A stretch of DNA of 64,000 nt from Clostridium sp. E02 (GCF_003833015.1 NZ_RJLQ01000003.1:124001-188000); one strand, 5' to 3'; positions 57,255 to 64,000 are shown, numbered from the stretch's first letter. The notes: generated from the sequence alone by a model not told the origin. Program-made: numbers and translations.

Positions 57255-57529
57255 ATGACGGAGCAAGAATTACTGGATATGTTCATTCAGGAACGTATCA
57301 ACATGCTACTTGATATATTCAATAAAAATCAGCCTGACAAATCAAAGAAGGAGATGAGCAAATTTTACAGGCAGAAATTTTTATTGAACATTTACCCAGC
57401 AAAGAGAAGGAACTGGTTGAATATTACATTGATTCTCTCACAAATTTACTTGCATCAGAAGAAAATTTTCTGTATCAACATGGATTTATGGATGGGGTTA
57501 AACTGTTAAAATTTGTCTATAAATTATAA
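57255..57529 (+). pseudogene. Frameshifted small gene resembling DUF6809
   Basis: ATG at 57255 after AAAGGAGGA gives TEQELLDMFIQERINMLLDI and runs to about 57345. The sensible continuation is in another frame: EQILQAEIFIEHLPSKEKEL through NFLYQHGFMDGVKLLKFVY, ending at TAA 57529. A single lost base in the AAAGAAGG region explains it. The length (~91 codons) and C-terminal GxxxGVKLL pattern recall small DUF6809-like proteins common on clostridial mobile elements. The identity is tentative; the frameshift is clear. Confidence 0.6.
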
Positions 57530-57619
57530 TAATTTAAAATAAAATCAACAAACAGACCTTCAAACCAAATAATAACCTTCGTTTGAAGTTTTTTGTGCTT
57601 CTGTTGCAACACCGTCTTG

Positions 57620-57869
57620 AAATGCTGTTATTGCTTGTTGCCTTTACCTGCGAAACTGAACTTTACAGGAGCTACTCCTGCGAATCTTGCCAGCTTGTCA
57701 GCTTGTCAGCATTGGGAAATCTTCGAATATCTCCGATTTCTGCAATCAGCTTACTGGCTATGGAAGTTCCAATCCCGGGTATACTGGTCAGTTTATAATC
57801 AAAACTAACCAGGATTTTCTTGATTTCTTGATCAAGCCCTGCTAATTCTTCTTTTTGATGTTCCAAATC
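57620..57869 (-). mobile_element. IS110 remnant, internal piece of the transposase
   Basis: About 250 bp homologous to 61290-61521 in the nearly complete IS110 copy, coding LEHQKEELAGLDQEIKKIL and PGIGTSIASKLIAEIGDIRR. An 8-bp tandem duplication (AGCTTGTC twice) shifts the frame near 57705. At 57869/57870 it joins the EndoU toxin fragment in frame, so the toxin's C-terminus was lost. Confidence 0.85.
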
Positions 57870-58187
57870 TACATCCTGAATTGCACCAATAATTGCATCA
57901 TCTGACCAATTATCAGAAAATATAGTACTTGTTTTTAGCCTAGAAACATTACCATCAGGAAATTGCTTATAGTACTTAACCACTTTTGTCCCATCCGGAT
58001 TTATTTTTACTTCTTCTACAGCGAAGATAGGGCTATTATTATTGACAGCATTAGGAGAATGTCCACCTATAACCTTATTACCTGTTCCAATTCTTTGTCC
58101 TTCTAGGATCTTTGCCTCCATCTCAGGGGAGATTTTACTAGTAATCTTACCCGTCCCCTCAGGTGGAGTACTGAGATATGCGACGAA
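57870..58187 (-). pseudogene. Orphan toxin cassette C: EndoU-like nuclease domain, truncated
   Basis: The frame enters through the shared junction (FVAYLSTPPEGTG, 58187 to 58149) and continues without its own start. About residues 30-105 carry IGTGNKVIGGHS, FAVEEVKINPDGTKVVKYY, FPDGNVSRLKTSTIFSD and WSDDAIIGAI, the hallmarks of bacterial EndoU nuclease toxins, with His in GGHS and Lys in the KTST strand as expected active residues. The last part of the domain is missing because IS110 sequence follows at 57869. No immunity gene remains. A cell-contact RNase toxin tip is the likely ancestral role. Confidence 0.8.
58149..58187 (-). repeat. Toxin junction repeat, copy C
   Basis: About 37 bp shared with 59291-59329 and 60937-60975, with three differing positions among the copies. 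It contains the inverted repeat CCTCAG/CTGAGG and codes FVAYLSTPPEGTG. Confidence 0.85.
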
Positions 58188-58189
58188 TG

Positions 58190-58300
58190 GTAAAAATTAG
58201 TATTCAATAAAAAAAGTATAGCACTTATTTTTCATCATTCCGTACACAATGTTCACCAAACGGCGCATAATGCAGACCAATGCCTGAGACTTTGTCTTTC
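58190..58300 (-). mobile_element. IS110 remnant, right end C
   Basis: Homologous to the 3' end and right flank of the IS110 copy at 61 kb, but with about 70 bp deleted after AGTATAGCAC. It ends within the transposase 3' region and then changes into repeat R2. It lies directly 5' of junction C on the minus strand. Confidence 0.8.
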
Positions 58301-58317
58301 CTTCACTCGCCTTATTT

Positions 58318-58566
58318 TGTTCCAAAAGCAGGGATGAACCATGGGGTCGAAAATGATGCAGGTTAAAGGCAGGTGCACCTTACGGCGCTCCAGCCGATTT
58401 ACAGCAGACGGCAATGCCGACTGCTTAAGGATTTATGGACAATACACTTCTTTTTACTAGGTAGCTGTCAATAAGGCAAAAGTCACCTGTCAGGTGGTTA
58501 TGGTCACTCTGAAATCAGCCAATTTAGAGAGATTTTAAGGTGTCTGCGTAGGTACACCGCATAATA
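58318..58566. repeat. Accessory repeat block, copy 2 (R2 and R3)
   Basis: R2 (58320-58374) and R3 (58535-58566) match 57018-57072 and 57077-57105. The 160 bp between them are absent from copy 1, where R2 and R3 are adjacent, so an insertion or deletion occurred. The insert holds small palindromes (CACCTGTCAGGTG) and no gene. R3 marks the point where immunity gene B is cut off. Confidence 0.6.
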
Positions 58567-58854
58567 TTTCAAAAATGATACATTTATCCAGATGGGTACA
58601 AATGGGGCTTTGCATGATAAAAGCCTTGTAGCATCATCCAAAGATAATAACCTAGAACCAATATTTTTTTCACTTAATGCTATAAGTCTCATTGAATCAT
58701 CTCTAGCATTTAAAGGTTTATCAGGCTCTGAAATAGCAACAATTTTAAATTTAGCCTCATTAATATTTAAATTCATCACATTTTTAATCTCTTCAATTGT
58801 TTTTAATAAATTATTTTTAAAGATATCTCGATTCATTTCTCTTAATTTTTCCAT
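58504..58854 (-). pseudogene. Immunity gene of cassette B, 3'-truncated
   Basis: Starts at ATG 58854 with GAGGA upstream, 10 bp after the toxin B stop, the usual tight toxin-immunity spacing. About 95 residues look native: an N-terminal helix pair (REMNRDIFKNNLLKTIEEIK), a strand (FKIVAISEPDKPL), and SLDDATRLLSCKAPFVPIWINVSF, a pattern common in small immunity proteins. From about 58566 the frame runs into repeat R3 and ends in unrelated residues at 58504. The true C-terminus is lost, so protection is doubtful. Confidence 0.65.
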
Positions 58855-58864
58855 GCATATTCCT

Positions 58865-59329
58865 CTACTTAGACATATTTCCGACTGGACCATTATAAAA
58901 TATTTTTTCATCTATAACATAATTCGAAAGCGATGTTTCAAAATCCCCAATTCTTATCCATGAATTATCCACGTTTAAATCCATGTTCTTTAATATTTGT
59001 GGATAGTTTTGTGCTTGAGAAACTGTAGGTTGATAGTGCCCTGATTCATTAGTAATATTACGAATATATCCTTGTGAATTTACTTTCATTGTACTAGCCG
59101 CCTGAACAGGTTCTCCATTTGCTAAATAAGAATGTCCCCGCCCAATATTTAAATTACATTCCATATCCACTACAAAATCGACCTCTTTGATACCATTGTT
59201 TAATTTTAGCTGTCCATTTTCTATTATATAGTCAAATTTTTTACCTATTTGGTTATCTTTAGGGAATTTATTACTTATACTTTGACTCTGCCCCGCCCCC
59301 TCAGGTGGAGTACTGAGGTATGCGACGAA
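58865..59329 (-). CDS. Orphan toxin cassette B: SGHYxP-type toxin tip (no own start)
   Basis: An open frame of about 154 codons from the junction (FVAYLSTPPEGAG) to TAG at 58865, with no start codon or ribosome site, as expected for a displaced toxin tip. The second half reads NIGRGHSYLANGEPV, STMKVNSQGYI, NITNESGHYQPT and KNMDLNVDNSWIRIG, a domain widespread at the C-termini of Rhs-like polymorphic toxins. The activity of this domain is not established to my knowledge. This cassette is the only one still open from junction to stop. Its immunity gene follows 10 bp later. Confidence 0.7.
   Translation of the reverse strand, partial: FVAYLSTPPEGAGQSQSISNKFPKDNQIGKKFDYIIENGQLKLNNGIKEVDFVVDMECNLNIGRGHSYLANGEPVQAASTMKVNSQGYIRNITNESGHYQPTVSQAQNYPQILKNMDLNVDNSWIRIGDFETSLSNYVIDEKIFYNGPVGNMSK
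59291..59329 (-). repeat. Toxin junction repeat, copy B
   Basis: Codes FVAYLSTPPEGAG. It is preceded on the minus strand by an IS110 right end. Confidence 0.85.
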
Positions 59330-59334
59330 CGGTG

Positions 59335-59640
59335 AATTTTCGTATTCAATTAAAAAAATTATAGCACGTCTTTGTGCTATTTTTAAATAGACAAATTACT
59401 GTTCTTCTTCTCGAATCGGTTCACGGTATTCCGTCTTGTTTTTCATCATTCCGTACACAATGTTCACCAAACGGCGCATGATACAGACCAATGCCTGAGA
59501 CTTTGTCTTTCCTTCACCGATTTTTCGCATATAATAATCATAAAACACCGGATGATTGGGTACTCCGTTCTTGGGTTTAGACACCATGGTTACTGCCATG
59601 AAATAAAACAGTCCATGCAGCTGGTATCCCCATCGCATAC
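59335..59640 (-). mobile_element. IS110 remnant, right end B
   Basis: About 80 codons of the transposase C-terminus (LHGLFYFMAVTMVSKPKNG through YGMMKNKTEYREPI, then REEEQ stop) plus the ~65-bp right flank with the hairpin AGCACAAAGACGTGCT. It joins the tail of immunity gene D at 59640 and toxin junction B at 59330. The ending REEEQ probably represents the unmutated C-terminus; the 61-kb copy stops five residues sooner. Confidence 0.85.
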
Positions 59641-60074
59641 TATTGATATTTGATCTTTTGAACAGGCAAAATATTGCATTTTAAATCCGACAGGCTGATT
59701 TACTTTAAATAAATAATCTCCTATTAGATTATAACCATATAGTTCTTGCTTCTCACCATCAGATAAGATAAATATTTTCTGCTTTTGAGGTAAGAAGATT
59801 ACTTGTTTTAATTGATTAATAAATAAATTCTTCTGTTTGCCTTGATAAATCCAATTCACAACACTTAGATTTAAATCATAGTACAATTCTAAATTACCAT
59901 CATAAGAATAATAATAAACCTTAGTTGCTAAAAATCTTTACCTGATTCAACTTGAATCAATTCTAATTTTTCATCTTCTGTTGCAAAAAAAGCATCCTCG
60001 ACGTTTAAAATAATATTGCGTTCATTGCTTTTCCAAATTACACAACCAGAACTTACATTAAGGTTCTCAATCAT
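59641..60074 (-). pseudogene. Immunity gene of cassette D, frameshifted and truncated
   Basis: ATG at 60074 follows AAGGAG, 11 bp after the toxin D stop. The first 48 codons (IENLNVSSGCVIWKSNERN...VESGKDF) end at TAG 59928 because a T run lost one base. In the other frame the protein continues (ATKVYYYSYDGNLELYYDLN, KIFILSDGEKQELYGYNLIG) up to 59641, where IS110 sequence begins. The beta-rich repetitive pattern suits a small immunity protein, but no family is recognised. Confidence 0.65.
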
Positions 60075-60085
60075 TAATTCTCTCC

Positions 60086-60301
60086 TTATTTTATCTTTGA
60101 GATAGAAGTAATATCAAAATAGTCCATAACATTTGCACTTTTGTCTAATATACTATTTATTTGTTTTGCGCCTCCAGGTAGATATATATCTAATGGTAGA
60201 TCAATTTGTGGTCCTACTGGACCTTGTAAACTTGGTAATGTTATACCATCTTTTACCGTATATCCTACAACTATATCAATCTCTGGTTTCCATTCACCTT
60301 T
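60086..60301 (-). pseudogene. Toxin cassette D, C-terminal tail only
   Basis: About 70 codons ending at TAA 60086. The tail reads GEWKPEIDIVVGYTVKDGIT, LPSLQGPVGPQIDLPLDIY and DYFDITSISKIK. A stop codon lies just 5' and no junction repeat is attached, so the front of this cassette has been lost. The close immunity gene downstream identifies it as a toxin tip. The family is not recognised. Confidence 0.55.
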
Positions 60302-60416
60302 TACATATCAACTTCCTGAAAGGCTCCTTTACAAATCAAGTTGATTGGAAATTTTTTTATTAGCATGAATTCATAAATGGGATAAAAGTCATAAAGTATA
60401 TTACCAAATTAACTTC

Positions 60417-60464
60417 ATAAAAAAGCTTAGAACACAACCAGAAATAGTCATATTCTAAGCTTTT
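60417..60464 (-). terminator. Terminator after the KptA-like cassette
   Basis: AAAAGCTTAGAA pairs with TTCTAAGCTTTT, and TTTTTTA follows on the minus strand. It separates cassettes A and D. Confidence 0.8.
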
Positions 60465-60506
60465 CAAGGCACTTACTTGGTATTTTTTAATTATTGAGAT
60501 ATGTTA

Positions 60507-60975
60507 TTATTTTTCTAAAATATACTTACTTGGGACCATATCTGCCAGCCATACTTTCTCATTACCATAATAAAATTTTATTCCATCATTCCAAGCACTT
60601 AGCGAATCAATCACTAATATTCGAGAATTATTATCATGTCTTTTCCCTACGTTCTCTGCGGTTTCAATATCCTGTGATAAGTGAACATACTGCCTGCTCC
60701 GTGGTAACAACCCTTTTTCTGAAATTGAATCCATCCATATCAACAGCATACATATATTTTCCATTCATATTCTTATTCCCCAAATAATTGGAGCCTTAAC
60801 TAACATAATCTTTAATATTATGAGCTGTTGGATTTCTGACATATTCTCCATTTCTTAGTACGCCTGCCGCTTCGTCATCAGGATACATAGTTGAGTCTAC
60901 CTTATATCCACGTCCTGTACCATTTTTAATACCCTCACCCGCCCCCTCAGGTGGAGTACTGAGGTATGTGACGAA
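60507..60975 (-). pseudogene. Orphan toxin cassette A: KptA/Tpt1-like ADP-ribosyltransferase-fold tip, broken
   Basis: The frame enters through the junction (FVTYLSTPPEGAG) and reads GVLRNGEYVRNPTAHNIKDY to a TAA at 60796. It then continues in the same frame (NYLGNKNMNGKYMYAVDMD) and shifts frame near 60730. The next frame carries GLLPRSRQYVHLSQDIETA, VGKRHDNN and FYYGNEKVWLADMVPSKYI to the stop at 60507. These are the conserved blocks of RNA 2'-phosphotransferase (KptA/Tpt1) folds, with Arg and His in RSRQYVHLS. One nonsense codon and one frameshift disable it. No immunity gene precedes the terminator. Confidence 0.75.
60937..60975 (-). repeat. Toxin junction repeat, copy A
   Basis: Codes FVTYLSTPPEGAG. 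It directly follows the right end of the nearly complete IS110 copy. Confidence 0.85.
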
Positions 60976-61056
60976 CGATGAAAATTCGTACTCATATAAA
61001 AAAAGTATAGCACATCTTTGTGCTGTTTTTAAATAGAAAAATTACTGTTCTTCTCC

Positions 61057-62268
61057 TCAAATCGGTTCTCTGTATTCTGTCTTATTTTTCATCATCCCGT
61101 ACACAATGTTCACCAATCGGCGCATAATACAAACCAGTGCCTGAGACTTTGTCTTCCCTTCGCCGATTTTTCGCATGTAATAGTCATAAAATACCGGATG
61201 ATTGGGTATTCCGTTCTTTGGTTTGGAAACCAATGTTACTGCCAGAAAATAAAACAGTCCATGCAACTGACGATTCCCTTGCCTGGAGCTTTGTTCCTTG
61301 CCTTTTCCGGCGGAACTAAATTTTACAGGAGCCACTCCCGCAAATCTTGCCAGCTTATCTGCATTGGGAAACCTTCGGATATCTCCGATTTCTGCAATCA
61401 ACTTACTTGCTATGGAAGTTCCGATACCTGGCATGCTGGTCAGTTTGTAATCAAAACTAAGCAGGATTTTCTCGATTTCTTGATCAAGCCCTGCTAATTC
61501 TTCTTTTTGATGTTCCAAATCCCGTACCAAACTTGTTGTGATAAAATCTCTGGATTCCTGATATTCCCGAAATGTATTTCCATCATTCTGAACGCAATCC
61601 AGAATCAACTCCGCTTTATCTTTCTTGGCAATACGGGATATTTCCTTAAATTCGATTGTTAGTTCTTCTGCTGTCTTTCCCTGCAAATGAACAGGAGATG
61701 GGTAGGTCTTCCAGAAATACATAGCACATTTCCCATCTATCTCACTGAAGAACTTACTGTAACTGGGATACGCCATTGATATCTGTTCATGAAGTCCGTT
61801 CTTAAACCGGATGCCATCTTTCACCAGTAAATCTCTCCGATTTACCAATTGTGACAACGTCCATTCATTATCTTTTGGCTTTGCGTCCGGCAACGTATGC
61901 AATTGGTTAATCAGAACCGTTGCCACACAATACGCATCATGCTCATCATTTTTACGGAGCATAGGTGCACTTTTTCTCTGGTCATATGCCAGGGCAGGAT
62001 TAATGTCTTTTACAATGTAACCTTTTTCAATCAGCCAGACAGCTAGACTTCTGCCGTAGCCGTATGCATTCTCCAATCCGTAAATGGGTTCAAGCCCAAG
62101 GTGATTGGATTTTCTATTTACCTTTTCTGCCAGCTTTTTAAATTCACTGGGCTTGTTTTCTATCACGACTACCTCTAACTTTTCATTCCAGCAGTTCACC
62201 ATCACTGCGGTATGACTTTCCTTATGCAGGTCAATCCCCACATAAAGCAGATTTTCTCTTTTCTGCAA
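61057..62268 (-). CDS. IS110-family DEDD recombinase/transposase
   Basis: A 403-residue transposase. TTG at 62268 is the likely start, with GGAGG seven bases upstream; the longer open frame into the leader is not conserved protein. The N-terminal RuvC-like DEDD domain starts YVGIDLHKESHTAVMV and includes GLENAYGYGRSLAVWL and KNDEHDAYCVA. The C-terminal Tnp_20 domain has PGIGTSIASKLIAEIGDIRR and FAGVAPVKFSSAGK, with the catalytic Ser region in SAGKGKEQSSRQGN. TGA replaces a CGA found in a second copy, removing five residues. Probably functional. Confidence 0.92.
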   Translation of the reverse strand: MQKRENLLYVGIDLHKESHTAVMVNCWNEKLEVVVIENKPSEFKKLAEKVNRKSNHLGLEPIYGLENAYGYGRSLAVWLIEKGYIVKDINPALAYDQRKSAPMLRKNDEHDAYCVATVLINQLHTLPDAKPKDNEWTLSQLVNRRDLLVKDGIRFKNGLHEQISMAYPSYSKFFSEIDGKCAMYFWKTYPSPVHLQGKTAEELTIEFKEISRIAKKDKAELILDCVQNDGNTFREYQESRDFITTSLVRDLEHQKEELAGLDQEIEKILLSFDYKLTSMPGIGTSIASKLIAEIGDIRRFPNADKLARFAGVAPVKFSSAGKGKEQSSRQGNRQLHGLFYFLAVTLVSKPKNGIPNHPVFYDYYMRKIGEGKTKSQALVCIMRRLVNIVYGMMKNKTEYREPI

Positions 62269-62600
62269 TTCTCTCCCTCCAGATCTTGTTGGGGGCCAAT
62301 CAGTTCCCGTACCGGCAACCTCAGATGACAGCGTTAACTCTTTATGAGTCCGCAAGGGGGCGACAGCCTATCTACAACAAACCAATGGGTGGTAGGACAA
62401 GTTATTTCTTTTATTGGTTGTTGATGTTAACTCTGGATGGAATGGATTGCAAGTTATTTCTGGATGTGTTTTCAGAAGAAAGGAACGGCAGAAAAAGGAA
62501 CAGAAAAGGGAGCTACAGAAAGAGTATTTCTTACCCCCTGTAACCCCCGGCAGCCCCAGTTTACCATAGAACCAATTACCTGTAAATCCCATGGTTCATC
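62269..62600 (-). ncRNA. Candidate bridge-RNA region of the IS110 element
   Basis: The ~330 non-coding bases before the transposase match the place where IS110-group elements encode the bridge RNA that pairs with donor and target DNA. On the minus strand, complementary segments such as ACAACCAAT and ATTGGTTTGTTGT around 62375-62430 could form a stem. The structure and limits are not computed. Confidence 0.4.
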
Positions 62601-63020
62601 ATGAACCATAGGTTAGACGATCTGGCTAAACTTCTGGTGAAACAAGATCTATACCACTTTCATTTTGCCCTGTGCCGTAAAATATTGCCCCTGTGTGACC
62701 TTTAAAACCGATGGTGGAACATATTATGCCAATCAGGCAATAAAAAGCCTTGTTGGGCAAATCTAAAAATATAGGCTTTTCTCATTGCACATGATAGCTG
62801 TTTGGATTGCTATTGCCTCCTGTTTGTCTTCCGGTTGCTTTTTCAGAAAAATGTCGCATATATGCCAGCTTTTCAAACCCATCTAGTTGCACAATCGCAA
62901 CCATTTATAACATTCCTGAACTATAAGATTATCACCCTATTTTACTCCTAAAGCAGGGGTGAACCATGGGGGCAAAAATGATGCAGGTTAAAGAGCTGGG
63001 GGCAAAAACTTCCCCGGCTC
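62445..63020. repeat. Accessory repeat block, copy 3 (R0, R1, R2) and hairpin
   Basis: R0 at about 62445-62513, R1 at 62692-62766 and R2 at 62946-62992 match copy 1, but with 180 bp between R0 and R1 and 180 bp between R1 and R2 that are missing there. R0 overlaps the IS110 leader, so the boundary between element and repeat is unclear. A stem AGAGC-GGGG / CCCC-GCTCT lies at about 62990-63020. No gene is supported. Confidence 0.55.
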
Positions 63021-63218
63021 TGATAACATTAGCCCGCGATGAGGACTAAGAATTTTTTTCATTGGGGCAACTTCCTAGAATTAGTGTCTTAACCGGAGTC
63101 GCACTTACTGAGGACTCCCATACATAAGAATTTAGGGAGCAAACCTCTATCAAACTGTAATAGATCGCCCTCGGTCACAATAATTATTAACATATATTCT
63201 TTTAACTTAATATCAATT
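63021..63218. other. Intergenic stretch, no gene seen
   Basis: About 200 bp without a frame, ribosome site or repeat that I can recognise. Confidence 0.4.
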
Positions 63219-63482
63219 TCAACTCTTCTTTATTTCTTTTAATTTTCCATTTATAAAGGAATCTAAATTAGCTAACAATCTATTTTCATTCTCTTCCTTT
63301 GTATGTTCTATAGGTATATAATTATCTGTAATAGGCATATAAGAAATAAATTTTTCCATGTCACTAATCACAAACTGATTAGCTATTTCATTTTTTAAAT
63401 AATTATTCTTTATACCATAATATATAGTATACCAGTCTAAAAAAATATTAGCATCTGACGGTGTCAAGCTTTTTTGTAACAC
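63219..63482 (-). pseudogene. 3' end of an unknown, possibly immunity, gene cut by IS3
   Basis: An 87-codon open frame whose first ~9 codons (GTG TTA CAA AAA AGC...) appear to be IS3 end sequence. The remainder (DANIFLDWYTIYYGIKNNYL, FISYMPITDNYIPIEHTKEE, LANLDSFINGKLKEIKK) is acidic/Lys-rich and resembles small immunity proteins in style only. There is no proper start. The IS3 insertion at about 63475-63495 removed its 5' part. Family not recognised. Confidence 0.45.
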
Positions 63483-63489
63483 CTGTGTA

Positions 63490-64000
63490 TAGTTTCATTC
63501 CCTACGCAGCACATCGTGCTGCATAAGGTGTAAGACCTCCATTATAACGGTGTGGTCTTATGTAATTATATTTTATATAAACGAAATCATAAACACCTTG
63601 GTCTAAAGCTTCATTGGTTTTGAAGCGATGAATGTTTAGATATTCGTTTTTAAACGTATTATAAAAACGTTCCATTACTGCATTATCATACGGACAGCCC
63701 GCTTTACTCATACTTTGCTGAATATGTTTTTTTTCACAAAACTCATTAAAATCTTTCGATGTATATTGCGACCCTTGATCCGTTTGCAACTCCTTTTTTG
63801 TACCCAGGTTTTTTCCTTCGAACAATTGATCTTAGCCCTAATTCCTTCATATAATGATGAATGGTAAGTGCAGATCTAATGATTCCGTTTTCGTTTTCAA
63901 GATAATCACGCATCATGTTATAGCCTGGAATGCCCTCCTCACGATGGTACTTGGCAACCATGATACGTTGAATATATGCCTTTTCTTTACGATATTCTTG
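63490..64000 (-). pseudogene. IS3-family (IS150-like) transposase OrfB, internally deleted, cut by window edge
   Basis: Two pieces of OrfB in different frames. The upstream piece enters from the window edge and reads KEKAYIQRIMVAKYHREEGI and IHHYMKELGLRSIVRRKKPG (HTH_21 region). The downstream piece reads ELQTDQGSQYTSKDFNEFCE, SKAGCPYDNAVMERFYNTFK and NYIRPHRYNGGLTP to the stop near 63502. The stretch between, which should hold the first catalytic Asp, is absent (about 80-100 codons by family layout). The transposase is dead. Confidence 0.88.

Larger units (their letters stand above)
60980..62600 (-). mobile_element. IS110-family insertion sequence, nearly complete copy
   Basis: Contains the whole transposase gene, a ~75-bp right flank with a TAGCACA/TGTGCTA hairpin, and a ~330-bp non-coding left region. 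The right limit lies near 60980 at the toxin junction. The left limit is uncertain; the perfect palindrome ATGGTTCAT-G-ATGAACCAT near 62592-62611 is a possible edge. IS110 elements have no classical inverted repeats, so ends cannot be fixed by eye. Confidence 0.75.

Noticed and set aside
59330-59400. The reading frame of the toxin junction stays open upstream into the IS110 right flank (EYENSPFVAYLSTPPEG), suggesting more parent-gene coding sequence.
   Set aside because: Differences between copies A and B in this stretch show no third-position bias, and copy C has a stop there. It is better explained as IS110 end DNA; only the 37-bp core is strongly conserved.
62286-62543. 85-codon plus-strand open frame across the IS110 leader.
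   Set aside because: No ribosome site; it covers the non-coding left region of the element and part of repeat R0. Its similarity to the 56.85-kb copy is at the DNA level.

Overview
The window looks like chromosomal DNA of a low-GC, Gram-positive anaerobe, most likely a Lachnospiraceae/Clostridium-cluster-XIV relative. Reasons: strong AGGAGG ribosome sites, several TTG starts decided by those sites, lysine 2,3-aminomutase, an iron-dependent alcohol dehydrogenase, an iron-sulfur flavoprotein, extracellular glycoside hydrolases with signal peptides, YesN-type and AraC regulators, and no respiratory genes. The taxon is inference. Most genes lie on the minus strand.

Layout. 0-11 kb: a tocopherol-cyclase-like gene cut by the window edge, an L-lactate/2-hydroxyacid dehydrogenase, a soluble chemoreceptor, and a cyclic beta-1,2-glucan synthase that is encoded as two adjacent genes (GT84 part plus GH94 part). 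11-24 kb: DUF1304, alcohol dehydrogenase, the ablA-ablB operon for N-acetyl-beta-lysine, a GIY-YIG-like/DUF2087 pair, an ABC-2 exporter, a secreted glycosidase with a ricin-type lectin domain, an oxidoreductase, a lipoprotein, and a TetR/DUF6790 divergent pair with two matching operators. 24-36 kb: a diguanylate cyclase, a dead hydrolase gene, then a sulfur block: rhodanese, thioredoxin-reductase-like protein, split YeeE/YedE transporter, two TusA proteins, LysR regulator, peroxiredoxin, and a PatB-permease-RidA operon with a DauR/YheO regulator. 36-56 kb: GH30/GPH-symporter/AraC sugar locus, PadR-flavoprotein operon, DinG helicase, MerR/GyrI regulator, an IS200 element, oleate hydratase with its TetR regulator, a Y-family polymerase operon, a duplicated-domain lipoprotein, a CE1 esterase with two carbohydrate-binding domains, and a large response regulator.

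56.8-64 kb is an accessory graveyard on the minus strand and is the most interesting part. Three orphan toxin C-terminal cassettes each begin with the same ~37-bp junction, coding FVxYLSTPPEGxG. Immediately 5' of every junction sits the right end of an IS110-family element (one nearly complete copy, two remnants). The cassettes carry a KptA/Tpt1-like domain, a domain ending in an SGHYxP motif, and an EndoU-like nuclease domain. A fourth toxin tail, two recognisable immunity genes and a third possible one are also present, mostly broken by IS110, IS3 or short dispersed repeats. This looks like a reservoir of swappable polymorphic-toxin tips shaped by IS110 activity. The parent toxin gene is not in the window. 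No tRNA, rRNA or CRISPR array was seen.
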